Positions 44,701 through 52,667 of a DNA stretch of 64,000 nucleotides are shown one piece after another (the stretch's first letter is position 1; every line of letters starts with the position of its first letter). A program made the position numbers and the translations under genes. The stretch comes from Lachnospiraceae bacterium (GTDB taxonomy: Bacteria > Bacillota > Clostridia > Lachnospirales > Lachnospiraceae). The stretch covers positions 1 through 64,000 of the forward strand of contig CAJTDD010000007.1 of the NCBI GenBank assembly GCA_910574885.1, in the 5' to 3' direction. Below the pieces are notes generated by a model that did not search any database, was not told where the DNA came from, and saw only the letters and a list, made by a program, of their open reading frames with translations.

Positions 44701-45468
44701 GGTCGCTTCCATCGGCTCCCTGTAATCCCCGTCTCCAAAGGATATCTCCGTAAGCTCCGTCGAAAATGTGGTGTGTCGGCAGTGGTCAGACCAATAGGTA
44801 TCAAGAACACGGATTTCCGTCATGGTCGGATCTCTATCTTCCTGTCCGTTAAAATAATTCTGAATATGCAGGAAATCCTTGAAGGTCATCGCAAGCCCCA
44901 GAGAATCATATAATTCCTTTAATTGATTCTCCTCCATATCCTTAAACCCGCCGAACACTTTCACATCCTCCGGCTCGTCAAACTTAGCGACCAGCGTATC
45001 CGGCTTCTCCATCCCAGTCTCTCTGGAATCAACCGGATTGATGCAGTGTGCCTTTATCCTCTCGAATTCTTCATCTGAGATCATTGCGTCCTTTCCCTGG
45101 ATCACATACGTCGTCGCCGTCTGAATCACAGGCTGCTCATCTTCCTTGATGAACTGTACACACTGAACCGCCGAATCCGCCCTCTGGTCAAACTGTCCCG
45201 GCAGGAACTCCACCGAGAACGCCCGACAGGATTCAGTCATTGGGAAATCTTCCTGATACAACATATCCACCGGAGGTTCCGCAAAGACACCCCGGCATGC
45301 TTTCTGAAACGTCTCATCCGAAATATTCTCCACGTCATAGCGGATCAGGACACGCACATTCTCTACATCCCGGATACCGAGATAACTGCTGATCTCATGC
45401 CGCAGCTCCTTCGCCTGCACTCCAAAGCCTTCTTTCTTCTCTACATACACTCGTCTTACTTTGCCCAT
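41701..45468 (-). CDS. purL: phosphoribosylformylglycinamidine synthase, single-chain (PurL with fused amidotransferase)
   Basis: About 1255 residues, the large one-chain form otherwise usual in proteobacteria but also found in Clostridia. The N-terminal PurS-like part, the FGAM synthase core (SDHCRHTTFSTEL, NHPTEIEPFGGAATCLGGAI, GGRTGRDGCGGATGSSKVH, GGKDSMSGTF) and a C-terminal glutamine amidotransferase domain follow in order. The amidotransferase has FPGTNCEYD and the nucleophile Cys in LGICNGFQTL. It performs the fourth step of purine synthesis. The start at 45468 has CTCCTCC (minus-strand GGAGGAG) just upstream. No other pur gene is near; it is the last gene of a run that begins at the SOS-type promoter at 51 kb. 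Confidence 0.97.
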   Translation of the reverse strand: MGKVRRVYVEKKEGFGVQAKELRHEISSYLGIRDVENVRVLIRYDVENISDETFQKACRGVFAEPPVDMLYQEDFPMTESCRAFSVEFLPGQFDQRADSAVQCVQFIKEDEQPVIQTATTYVIQGKDAMISDEEFERIKAHCINPVDSRETGMEKPDTLVAKFDEPEDVKVFGGFKDMEENQLKELYDSLGLAMTFKDFLHIQNYFNGQEDRDPTMTEIRVLDTYWSDHCRHTTFSTELTEISFGDGDYREPMEATYRKYLADHSEIFKGREDKFVCLMDLALMAMRKLKREGKLNDQEESDEINACSIVVPVKVDGAEEEWLVNFKNETHNHPTEIEPFGGAATCLGGAIRDPLSGRTYVYQAMRVTGAADPTVSVGDTMKGKLPQKKLVREAAHGYSSYGNQIGLATGAVKEIYHPNYVAKRMEIGAVLGAAPRRAVIRETSDPGDIIILLGGRTGRDGCGGATGSSKVHTEESTKTCGAEVQKGNPPTERKIQRLFRREEVSRLIKKCNDFGAGGVSVAIGELADGLRVDLDKVPKKYAGLDGTEIAISESQERMAVVVDPKNVDEFMGYAKEENLESTCVAVVTEEPRLVLSWRGKEIVNLSRAFLDTNGAHQETKVAVDIPSRKDNILVREEVGDVRERWMSALGDLNVCSQKGLVEMFDGSIGASSVFMPHGGKYQLTETQAMVAKLPVLGGDCDTVTMMSYGFDPYLSTWSPYHGAIYAVTESVAKIVAAGGDHSKIRFTFQEYFRRMTEDPHRWSQPFAALLGAYDAQLGFGLPSIGGKDSMSGTFEDIDVPPTLVSFAVDVAQEKDVITPELKRAGSKLVWLRTMTDEYDIPVYGQVMEQYGKFTQDIREGRILSAYALDRHGIAAAVSKMAFGNRMGVKIEHNVDERDLFTPAFGDIIAEVPAEKVGELRITYTVIGEVTDDAAFSYRDVRIAESEAEAAWKGTLEKVFPTNSGAKGQDVKIEKGLYETKDVHICTHKIAQPTVFIPVFPGTNCEYDSAKAFERAGAKTIVRVFRNRNAEDILDSVSVFEKAIGQSQIIMFPGGFSAGDEPDGSAKFFATAFQNAKMKEAVEKLLNERDGLVLGICNGFQTLVKLGLVPGGEITGQKEDSPTLTYNTIGRHISKMVYTKVVTNKSPWLQKAELGGVYTNPASHGEGRFVANGQWLEKLFANGQVATQYCDPDGNISMDEEWNVNGSYCAVEGITSPDGRVFGKMAHSERRARSVAMNIYGEQDLKLFESGVAYFR

Positions 45469-45512
45469 ACCTTCTCCTCCATACCTGATTTTTCTGCTGT
45501 TTTTGCCATATA

Positions 45513-46271
45513 TCACCAGCCAACCGACTGTACTAACCTATTGTACCATATTTTTGTATAATAGAAAATGGACTTCCGCCAGATTATGAATACAATCCCT
45601 AAAGCCGCAGTCATCCCAAGAAACGTCACCCCAATCCTTATCACCATATCGGAAAAGAAACCTTCCGGGAGCATCCGTATCATATAGTCTTCACTGGGGT
45701 TAAACATCCACAGATCATTGTCGAAAAAAATCTCATGGAAAATAGTAAAACACCGTGTAAAATCTACGGTAAATGCAACGGCAAGCAGACTGCCCCAAGC
45801 AAGCCATATGAGGACTGCCCTAAGATAAGCCTTAGGGAGGAGCCTCTTAAAGTCCGCCTTCCAAAAAACCGCTCCAAGAAGCAGCAATAATGCAGCCGCG
45901 GCACACCCATTCCTAAGCCGCAATCCTCCGAGAAACAGGTCGCGTACTTCTCCCATATGAAAACGGTCCTGCTCATTAAAAAAATCCTGCTCCCTGCCGT
46001 CCACTTCCGTCACAATGGACAGCTCCTCCTCCCTTCCAATCAGATAATCCATCATATAGTCCGTCACCTTCATGACATCGTCAAGCTTCATGCCAAGCGA
46101 ATCTGTAACATGATATTTCTGATATTCTTTCTCATAGAATTTATAATCCGGATCTCCATAGATCGCCAGTTGAAAACTGGTCAGAAGCATTGCAAAGATT
46201 ACCAGCATCATCCCAAAACATGCCAAACAATCTGCTGCAAAGCCCCTTCTGGTCCCTTCCCTTGTTATCAT
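45513..46271 (-). CDS. TIGR01906 family integral membrane protein
   Basis: A 252-residue membrane protein of the TIGR01906/DUF1461 family, function unknown. Helices lie at about 14-37 (LACFGMMLVIFAMLLTSFQL), 120-136, 148-168 and 210-232. The family signature FTIFHEIFFDNDLWMFNPSE and MIRMLPEGFFSDMVIRIG is clear in the third external loop. It lies 14 bases after the helicase gene and 44 bases before purL, so it is co-transcribed at least with the helicase. Confidence 0.85.
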   Translation of the reverse strand: MITREGTRRGFAADCLACFGMMLVIFAMLLTSFQLAIYGDPDYKFYEKEYQKYHVTDSLGMKLDDVMKVTDYMMDYLIGREEELSIVTEVDGREQDFFNEQDRFHMGEVRDLFLGGLRLRNGCAAAALLLLLGAVFWKADFKRLLPKAYLRAVLIWLAWGSLLAVAFTVDFTRCFTIFHEIFFDNDLWMFNPSEDYMIRMLPEGFFSDMVIRIGVTFLGMTAALGIVFIIWRKSIFYYTKIWYNRLVQSVGW

Positions 46272-46285
46272 TCTTCCACTATCTC

Positions 46286-48679
46286 CTATTCCGTCTCACT
46301 CTGTTTCTTCCAGAACTCCTCCATCTGCCCCGCCACCGTATCTACAGAACAGACGCCATACTCCCTCCACTCTCTCGGGAATGTCTCCTGATACCTTCCA
46401 TCGCCGAACCGCTCGTCCAACAGAAGAATCACACCCCGGTCCTCATCCGTGCGGATTACCCTCCCCGCTGACTGAAGCACCTTGTTCATACCTGGATAGA
46501 GATATGCATAATCAAATCCCCGGTATCCAAGGGCGTCAAAATAGGATTTCAGCAATTCCCTCTCCCGGCACACCTGCGGAAGCCCCGTACCGACAATCAC
46601 GGCTCCGATTAACCGGTCCTGCACAAGGTCTATGCCTTCAGAAAAAATCCCGCCCATCACACAGAACCCTATCAAGCTGTTCCTGCGGGTTTCCTCAAAA
46701 TTTTCAAGGAAAATCTCCCGTGCCTCCTCCGTCATATGACGGGACTGCATCACGTATTCAATCTCATCTCCCGCTTCTCCCTCCCTAAGAATTCCAAGAA
46801 ATTCCTCATACACTTCCTCCATGAATTGGTAGGATGGGAAAAATGCCATATAATTCCCCGCTTTTGCCTGAGCGACACGAATCAGGTATCTTGCATACCG
46901 CCGGTACATCTCCCCGCACCGCCTGGTATACTTCGTACTGACGTCCATCCCAAGAAGAAGCCTTCTGTTCTTGGGATCAAAAGGAGATTCTGCATAAATC
47001 GCATAATCCTCCTTCGATGTACTGAGAAGCTTCCTATAATAATGGATTGGGAGAAGTGTTGCAGAAAAGAACACGGTACTGTTCCCCTTATCCAGAAATT
47101 CCTTCAGGCAGTTCGCCGGATTCACGCAGAACAGGCAGAGTTTGAATCTCCCTGTATCCTCAAGTTCTGAGTAAATCATGTAATTTTCATCCAGCCTGTC
47201 ATGGATATCGAGAAACATTCTTACTGTGAAATACAAATCCAGCGTCTCTTTGTGAATCTCCTCATCCCTGCACTCTTCCAAAAACCGCTCCAGCTCCGTC
47301 ATCAGCGACATTAATTTCATATAAACATGTGAGACACTGTTCAATACCTGACATCCCTCACACTCTCTTTTCAGGGCAAGCAACTGCCGGTTGCATTCTT
47401 CCAGCCTTCCCGCCAGCTTTTTGTCTCTCAGCTTGACCAGTTTCTTAATCTTCAGGAAATCCTCCTTGTAAATATCGGCGCTATACATCTTCCTGCCCCG
47501 CTCCACAAGATTATGGGCTTCGTCAATCAAAAACAGATATTCTCCTTTATTCCCCTCTCCAAAAAATCTCCTTAGATGGGCATTGGGGTCAAATACATAG
47601 TTGTAGTCACAGATAACAGCATCCGCCCACTCCGATACGTCCAGGCTCATCTCATGGGGGCATACCTTCCACTTTCTCGCCTGTTCCTCTAAAATCTCCC
47701 GATTCAGTTCATCGGAAGCCGTAATCAACTCATATACTGCATCATTCACCCTATCATAATGTCCTTTTGCATAGGGACAGGCATCCGGGTTGCAATTCGT
47801 CTCCTCACAGAAACAGATCTTCTCCTTCGCCGTAAGGACAATGACCTTCATCCGCAAGCACTGTTCCCTAAGCGTCTCGAATGCCTGCCACGCAACCGTC
47901 CTGGTAATCGTCTTCGCCGTCAGATAGAATATCTTTTCTCCAAGCCCTTCCCCCACTGCTTTCACAGCCGGGAAAACGCTGGAAATCGTCTTGCCTACCC
48001 CTGTAGGAGCCTGGATAAACAGCTTCTTCTTCCGTAAAATCGTCCGGTATACGGAAGATACCAATTCCTTCTGTCCCTCCCGGTACGAAAACGGAAACTC
48101 CACCTTCTTAATCGAAGCATCCCGCTTCGATTTCCACTCAATCTGGTATCTCGCCCACTTCTCATAGCGTCCCAATATATCCAGAAACCATGCCTTCAAT
48201 CCATCGAATCCATAGACACTTTGGAATCGCTTAATCTCCTCTGTCTCCAGATTGCAGTACGTCATCTGCACCCCAATCTCTTCCAGGCCATGGCTGCATG
48301 CATAGATATATGCATAACACTTGGCCTGTGCCAGATGTACTTCCACCGGTTCTTCCAGATACTCCAACTCCCTGAAAATCCCCTTAATCTCATCAATCAC
48401 GATTCCTTCCGGACACCGGATCACCCCGTCTGCACGTCCCTCTACCAACAATGAAAAACCATTGCAGGCTTCCTCATGTTTGAGAGGCACCTCCGCCTGG
48501 TATTCTGCCCCCATCTTCCTTTGAATCTTCCTGTGAATCTTCCCGCCAAGCAGCATGGCATCCCGATCTGCCCCTGCTGCCCGATTGTCAATATCACCGC
48601 TCCTAAGAACAAATTCCACCAGATTCCTCACGGAAATTCTGATTAACGGCTGCTCCTTGTCCATATGCACCAATTCCAT
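46286..48679 (-). CDS. XPD/DinG-type DNA helicase with N-terminal PD-(D/E)XK nuclease domain
   Basis: About 797 residues. The N-terminal nuclease-like domain (about 15-170) has LVEGRADGVIRCPEGIVIDE followed by IKG, and AQAKCYAYIYA, the D...ExK and QxxxY motifs of the RecB/Cas4 group. The superfamily 2 helicase core has Walker A IQAPTGVGKT, DEAH in FLIDEAHNLVERG, and the C-terminal motif QSAGRVIRTDEDRG. Cysteines in CFCEETNCNPDACPYAKG fit the XPD-type [4Fe-4S] cluster, so it unwinds DNA 5'-3' and may cut it. The start is uncertain: GTG 48688, ATG 48679 and ATG 48664 are all possible. It follows the TIGR03915 gene by 92 bases and may also use an extended -10 promoter there. Confidence 0.88.
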   Translation of the reverse strand: MELVHMDKEQPLIRISVRNLVEFVLRSGDIDNRAAGADRDAMLLGGKIHRKIQRKMGAEYQAEVPLKHEEACNGFSLLVEGRADGVIRCPEGIVIDEIKGIFRELEYLEEPVEVHLAQAKCYAYIYACSHGLEEIGVQMTYCNLETEEIKRFQSVYGFDGLKAWFLDILGRYEKWARYQIEWKSKRDASIKKVEFPFSYREGQKELVSSVYRTILRKKKLFIQAPTGVGKTISSVFPAVKAVGEGLGEKIFYLTAKTITRTVAWQAFETLREQCLRMKVIVLTAKEKICFCEETNCNPDACPYAKGHYDRVNDAVYELITASDELNREILEEQARKWKVCPHEMSLDVSEWADAVICDYNYVFDPNAHLRRFFGEGNKGEYLFLIDEAHNLVERGRKMYSADIYKEDFLKIKKLVKLRDKKLAGRLEECNRQLLALKRECEGCQVLNSVSHVYMKLMSLMTELERFLEECRDEEIHKETLDLYFTVRMFLDIHDRLDENYMIYSELEDTGRFKLCLFCVNPANCLKEFLDKGNSTVFFSATLLPIHYYRKLLSTSKEDYAIYAESPFDPKNRRLLLGMDVSTKYTRRCGEMYRRYARYLIRVAQAKAGNYMAFFPSYQFMEEVYEEFLGILREGEAGDEIEYVMQSRHMTEEAREIFLENFEETRRNSLIGFCVMGGIFSEGIDLVQDRLIGAVIVGTGLPQVCRERELLKSYFDALGYRGFDYAYLYPGMNKVLQSAGRVIRTDEDRGVILLLDERFGDGRYQETFPREWREYGVCSVDTVAGQMEEFWKKQSETE

Positions 48680-48750
48680 CCTCTCCACTCAGGGGTACCG
48701 CGTATGCCATGAAACACACTCCCTATCCTTTGAGTAGTATAACTCTGACT

Positions 48751-48758
48751 ATTATACC
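48751..48758 (-). promoter_or_regulatory. possible internal extended -10 promoter before the helicase gene
   Basis: Minus-strand TGGTATAAT-type element (TATAAT at 48751-48756) without a clear -35. It would let the helicase be expressed apart from the SOS promoter. Confidence 0.3.
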
Positions 48759-48771
48759 ATGGCGTTGCGGT

Positions 48772-49557
48772 TTACAGTGCATTTTTTTTCATCCCTTGAA
48801 ACTCAACCATATCTTCCCGGTACCGGTAAGGAAGATTCTGCCTCTGGCATCTGGGATTTATACGGGATTCAATGGCAATCGTCTGGCAGAATCCCGTCCA
48901 CAGCCTTGCATATTCCTCTTCTTTGTCGGAGACATTCTCAAAAACCTCTGCATCAAACTTCTCTCCCCATACCAGAACCCACTTTTTCCCTGCCTCGTGG
49001 ACTGCGAACATCTTATGGTTCTTGTCATGGATCATCCAGTTCTCTACCGGGAGCCGGTCTTCAAAATGTGGCGCCAGACAGGTTAAAATCTGGTTCTTAG
49101 GCGCTATCTCAGCGTACAGGACACCATTTCTCAATTCCCGGAACCTTAGAAATCCCTTGTAGCTGTGGGCCTCTCCAAACACATTCCTGCTAAGTTCAAA
49201 TACCCTCTCCACCTTGGGATGGCCGAGATGATCCATGATCTTCGTACTGTCCGGAAGACCTCTGGCGGCAAGCATCGTTCCTAAAACCGCATCTCCCTTC
49301 CCCTTATCCTCCGACATTACCGCATGGTAAATTGCCCCATATGCATGTTCTCCCAGATGCTTCTTAATCAACGCCTCCACCGCGCAAGCCTTGCGCTTTG
49401 TCTCTTCCACTTCGACATAATCGCAGAACAACTGGAAATCCAGCATGCCGCGCAGAGCAATCTCACAGTCGTCTTCTCCCTTTCCTGCTTTCCAGGCATC
49501 ATAAATCCCGGAAAAAATCCCCGTTACCGTATCGTTACACACATAAACTGTTTTCAT
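48772..49557 (-). CDS. TIGR03915 family putative DNA repair protein
   Basis: A 261-residue protein of the TIGR03915/DUF4130 family. Family members are nearly always encoded beside, and presumed to act with, the radical-SAM protein of family TIGR03916; in some genomes they are fused to a uracil-DNA glycosylase-like domain, absent here. Visible family segments are YVCNDTVTGIFSGIYDAWKA at the N-terminus, FLRFRELRNGVLYAEIAP and HFEDRLPVENWMIHDKNHKM in the middle. The ATG at 49557 with GAGGTG upstream is preferred over the GTG at 49563. Biochemical activity is unknown. It lies 84 bases after the radical-SAM gene in the same run. Confidence 0.85.
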   Translation of the reverse strand: MKTVYVCNDTVTGIFSGIYDAWKAGKGEDDCEIALRGMLDFQLFCDYVEVEETKRKACAVEALIKKHLGEHAYGAIYHAVMSEDKGKGDAVLGTMLAARGLPDSTKIMDHLGHPKVERVFELSRNVFGEAHSYKGFLRFRELRNGVLYAEIAPKNQILTCLAPHFEDRLPVENWMIHDKNHKMFAVHEAGKKWVLVWGEKFDAEVFENVSDKEEEYARLWTGFCQTIAIESRINPRCQRQNLPYRYREDMVEFQGMKKNAL

Positions 49558-49641
49558 ATCCACCTCTATATCAAATCACAACTTGCCTGAATTTCCATCT
49601 GCCGCGTTGGATTAGGTCATATAAATGTGTCAGTACACTAA

Positions 49642-50961
49642 TTACAATGCCATCTCACGGCAATTTCCGAACCGTACATCGTCGAACAGCGAAATCTGGC
49701 GGTATCCCATCCCCGTCACCTCCGCAGGCAGTTTTTCCCCTGCACTCAACAGGTTCCTTGTGATATAATCCTCGTCCATCTTCGTAGGATACATCATCCT
49801 GCCGTTACAAGTGATAAAATACAGCGCCCGTTTCAGGACGACTCCAATCTTCTTTAAATCTGCAAAATCCAGCATCCCCAGCCGCCTTGCCTTCACAATC
49901 CGCACGGCCGACTTATAGCCGATACCCGGTACGCGAAGCAGCATCTTATAATCCGCCCGGTTCACCTCCACAGGGAACTCCTCCAGATGCGTTAGCGCCC
50001 AGTTACACTTGGGGTCAAACACCACATTAAAATTCGGATTCTCCTCCGACAGCAGCTCGTCTGCCTGAAAATGGTAATATCTTAACAGCCAGTCTGCCTG
50101 ATACAGACGGTGTTCCCGCAAAAGCGGCGGTCCTTCTCCCGTCTTCGCAGGGAGGGCGGCGTCTTCGTTCACATGAACGAAAGCCGAATAGAATACCCGC
50201 TTTAGCTCAAACTTCTGGTATAAAGATTCTACCACCTGTATAATCTGGAAATCCGTCTCCGGCGTCGCGCCTATAATCATCTGGGTACTCTGCCCTGCCG
50301 GGACAAACCGGGGAGCATTCCGGTATAGCTGTAGTTCCTGCTTATTCTCCGTCATCCGGTTCTGAACCAGACGCATAGGCGTCAGGATATTCTTTCTGGA
50401 CTTGTGGGGCGCAAGAACTCTGAGACTCTCCGCCGTAGGAAGTTCCAGATTCACGCTCATCCTGTCTGCCAGAAATCCCGTCCGCTGGATTAGTTCCTGA
50501 CTTGCGCCGGGTATGGCCTTCACATGGATATACCCTTGAAAATGGTGTTCCCGCCTTAGACGGTAAAGCGTGGCATAGAGCAATTCCATCGTATAATCCG
50601 GGCTGTGCAGGATGCCGGAGCTTAAAAACAATCCTTCAATATAATTCCTGCGATAGAATTCCATCGTAAGCATACACACCTCATCCGGCGTAAACGAAGC
50701 CCGTACCACATCATTACTCCTGCGGTTGACGCAATACTTACAGTCATAGATACACTCATTCGTAAAAAGAATCTTGAGCAGGGAGATGCATCTTCCGTCG
50801 GCCGAGAAACTGTGACAGATTCCCGAAAGTTCGCAGCTCCCGATTCCCGTCCCGTCACTCTTACGCTCTGTCCCGCTGGATGTGCATGCCACATCATACT
50901 TAGCGGCATCCGTCAGAATATTCAGTTTTTCATACATTGTCATAGATTCCTGAATTCTCAT
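49642..50961 (-). CDS. radical-SAM putative DNA modification/repair protein (TIGR03916)
   Basis: A 439-residue radical-SAM enzyme. The iron-sulfur motif CIYDCKYC (CxxxCxxC form, about residue 70) is intact, in the context ILFTNECIYDCKYCVNRR. A helix-hairpin-helix-like DNA-binding segment, LRVPGIGYKSAVRIVKARRL, lies near 345-365. This matches the TIGR03916 family (putative DNA modification/repair radical-SAM proteins linked to TIGR03915). The substrate is unknown. It is the first gene after a TTGACA-17-TATAAT promoter carrying two LexA-type boxes, which gives independent support for a DNA damage role. GAGGGAG precedes the start. Confidence 0.9.
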   Translation of the reverse strand: MRIQESMTMYEKLNILTDAAKYDVACTSSGTERKSDGTGIGSCELSGICHSFSADGRCISLLKILFTNECIYDCKYCVNRRSNDVVRASFTPDEVCMLTMEFYRRNYIEGLFLSSGILHSPDYTMELLYATLYRLRREHHFQGYIHVKAIPGASQELIQRTGFLADRMSVNLELPTAESLRVLAPHKSRKNILTPMRLVQNRMTENKQELQLYRNAPRFVPAGQSTQMIIGATPETDFQIIQVVESLYQKFELKRVFYSAFVHVNEDAALPAKTGEGPPLLREHRLYQADWLLRYYHFQADELLSEENPNFNVVFDPKCNWALTHLEEFPVEVNRADYKMLLRVPGIGYKSAVRIVKARRLGMLDFADLKKIGVVLKRALYFITCNGRMMYPTKMDEDYITRNLLSAGEKLPAEVTGMGYRQISLFDDVRFGNCREMAL

Positions 50962-50990
50962 ATTGTCTCCCTCATAAATGATAACAAAAA

Positions 50991-51004
50991 AGAACGCTTG
51001 TTCT
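50991..51004. promoter_or_regulatory. LexA-type SOS box 1
   Basis: AGAAC-GCTT-GTTCT, a perfect palindrome of the Gram-positive LexA type (GAAC-4-GTTC), over the predicted transcription start of the repair operon. Confidence 0.75.
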
Positions 51005-51010
51005 TTTTAT

Positions 51011-51039
51011 ATTATACAAACAAGCGTTCTTTCTGTCAA
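51011..51039 (-). promoter_or_regulatory. consensus sigma-A promoter of the repair operon
   Basis: Minus-strand TTGACA (51034-51039), 17-base spacer, TATAAT (51011-51016): both boxes match consensus exactly, as expected for a promoter kept off by a repressor. Confidence 0.9.
51017..51030. promoter_or_regulatory. LexA-type SOS box 2
   Basis: Minus-strand AGAAC-GCTT-GTTTG fills most of the spacer between -35 and -10. It has one mismatch in the right half-site and lies 26 bases from box 1 centre to centre. Confidence 0.7.
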
Positions 51040-51085
51040 TATATAATTTAGCAAATCTTTCCTTCAACCGGAAACGAACACCTCA

Positions 51086-51934
51086 TCATAACGTTTTGCT
51101 ATACAAGACATACTGCCCTACACACTTGAATCCGAGTTCAGCCAAAATGTGCTTTTCTTCCTCTTTGCACAAGTATGTCATATACTTTGCCCCCAAACGT
51201 TTACACTCGCCCAGAGAAGATGTAAGCAGTTCACGGAACACTTTCTCTTGAAACACTCCGTCAGCAAATTCTATTCCGTAGATTTCAAAATATCCGTCAT
51301 TTCCTATCAAAAAAATCGCTGCAGCAGGAGCCGCATCCTGGTTATAAACGAAGATCACCCCATCATCAATCCTTTCAAAGATACGCTCACAGTTCCAATA
51401 GGTTTCGGGATCTGAGTGATATACAGCCCGAAACTTATGGAAGTTCTGACGGGAAACTTTTTCAACGGCCGGAACACATTTTGCCGGCACATAGCCATCA
51501 AAGAAGAAAGAATGGTTCCAAGCCTGCTCAATACATTTGAAGTCATGCGCTTGCAGAAACTCGATTGCATCACGGTTTTCACCCGCATAACCGAAATACG
51601 CAGTATAGCCGGTGAACCGGGTTCCGAGCATATCCATAAGCTCTGTTAATGCCTGATGCGTTCCGCGATTGATACAAAATCCATCCAGTTGAAGATATTT
51701 GTCCTCCGAAATCCAAAAATACGAAAGCCATCCCTCTACATTTCCATCCATACGAAACATCAATAATTCAGATGTTTCGCCTGCCACAGCACGTTTGGCG
51801 GCGTCAAGGAAATCTGCTTTTGTTTTAATGCCGTCTCCGTAAGTGGGATAGCCTGACTTTATAGGGTTCAGGGCAAGGCTATAAGCCCATTCTCCATATT
51901 TCTTTATATCTTCAGCCGTAGCTTTCATTAGCAT
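51086..51934 (-). CDS. GNAT-family acetyltransferase-like protein
   Basis: A 282-residue protein with two GNAT-like halves. The C-terminal half shows the fold best: AAPAAAIFLIGNDGYFEIYG, then CKRLGAKYMTYLCKEEEKHI and AELGFKCVGQYVLYSKTL, the typical end of a GNAT domain. The N-terminal half (WLSYFWISEDKYLQLDGFCI) also resembles a degenerate GNAT domain. No substrate can be assigned. It follows the TetR gene by 21 bases on the same strand, so it is probably under that regulator. GGAGGAG precedes the start at 51934. Confidence 0.65.
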   Translation of the reverse strand: MLMKATAEDIKKYGEWAYSLALNPIKSGYPTYGDGIKTKADFLDAAKRAVAGETSELLMFRMDGNVEGWLSYFWISEDKYLQLDGFCINRGTHQALTELMDMLGTRFTGYTAYFGYAGENRDAIEFLQAHDFKCIEQAWNHSFFFDGYVPAKCVPAVEKVSRQNFHKFRAVYHSDPETYWNCERIFERIDDGVIFVYNQDAAPAAAIFLIGNDGYFEIYGIEFADGVFQEKVFRELLTSSLGECKRLGAKYMTYLCKEEEKHILAELGFKCVGQYVLYSKTL

Positions 51935-51955
51935 ATTCTTTCTCCTCCCCTTCGT

Positions 51956-52498
51956 TCAATGCCGTTTCTCATACACCTCTTTCACCACTTCCGTAATATC
52001 CCCAATCACCTCAATCAGCGTGTTCATATCCCCTTCCCGGTTTCTCTGAAATGTATGGTAGGCTCCCTGAATGCAATAGCTCAGTACAATATTCCAGACC
52101 GAGTCCCCCCTGTAATCCGGGTATTTCCGGAACACCATCTCTTTAATGCTCGTCTCAATCCGGTCCACCAGATTATTCCTTTGGCTTCCGGAGAACAAGA
52201 TCATCGTCAAAGCATTCTGCGACAGATACGCCAGAAACAGCTCCTTCGTAAATTCTGCCGGATTCTCCATAATATATTCGGGATGGGAAATACTGTTCGT
52301 AATCGACCGTACCACTTCATCTTCCATGCTGTCCGACAAATCATAAATATCCCTGTAATGGGCATAAAATGTAGACTTATTGATACAAGCCAGCCCGCAG
52401 AGTTCCCGAACCGTAATCTTCTCTAATGGCTTTTTCGCGCGCAGCCCGATAAACGCATTCTTAATTTCCCGCTCCGTCTTCTCAATCCGCAGATCCAT
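51956..52498 (-). CDS. TetR/AcrR family regulator
   Basis: About 180 residues. The helix-turn-helix (about 15-55) reads KPLEKITVRELCGLACINKS followed by TFYAHYRDIYDL. The C-terminal ligand-binding domain has NALTMILFSGSQRNNLVDRI. The start at 52498 is set by GGGGGAGG at about 52504-52511; the longer frame to 52543 has no such site. It is divergent from glgB (170-base gap) and co-directional with the GNAT gene. It could regulate either or both. I did not find a convincing palindrome in the gap. Confidence 0.9.
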   Translation of the reverse strand: MDLRIEKTEREIKNAFIGLRAKKPLEKITVRELCGLACINKSTFYAHYRDIYDLSDSMEDEVVRSITNSISHPEYIMENPAEFTKELFLAYLSQNALTMILFSGSQRNNLVDRIETSIKEMVFRKYPDYRGDSVWNIVLSYCIQGAYHTFQRNREGDMNTLIEVIGDITEVVKEVYEKRH

Positions 52499-52667
52499 AT
52501 CTTTCCTCCCCCTTACAGATCTATTTCCCGACATTTTCTGCAAATCGTCGCTTATCCGCCTATCCGTCTGGATTGTCGGTAGATGCCTGCCCGGATTACC
52601 AGTATAATAATTATAAAACAGATAAACAACTGCTGTCCATTATTTTTTACATTTCGGAGGAAACATT

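Noticed and set aside
52544-52667. TetR operator between the TetR and glgB genes
   Set aside because: A TATAAT-like box is present but no clear palindrome or -35 box could be matched.
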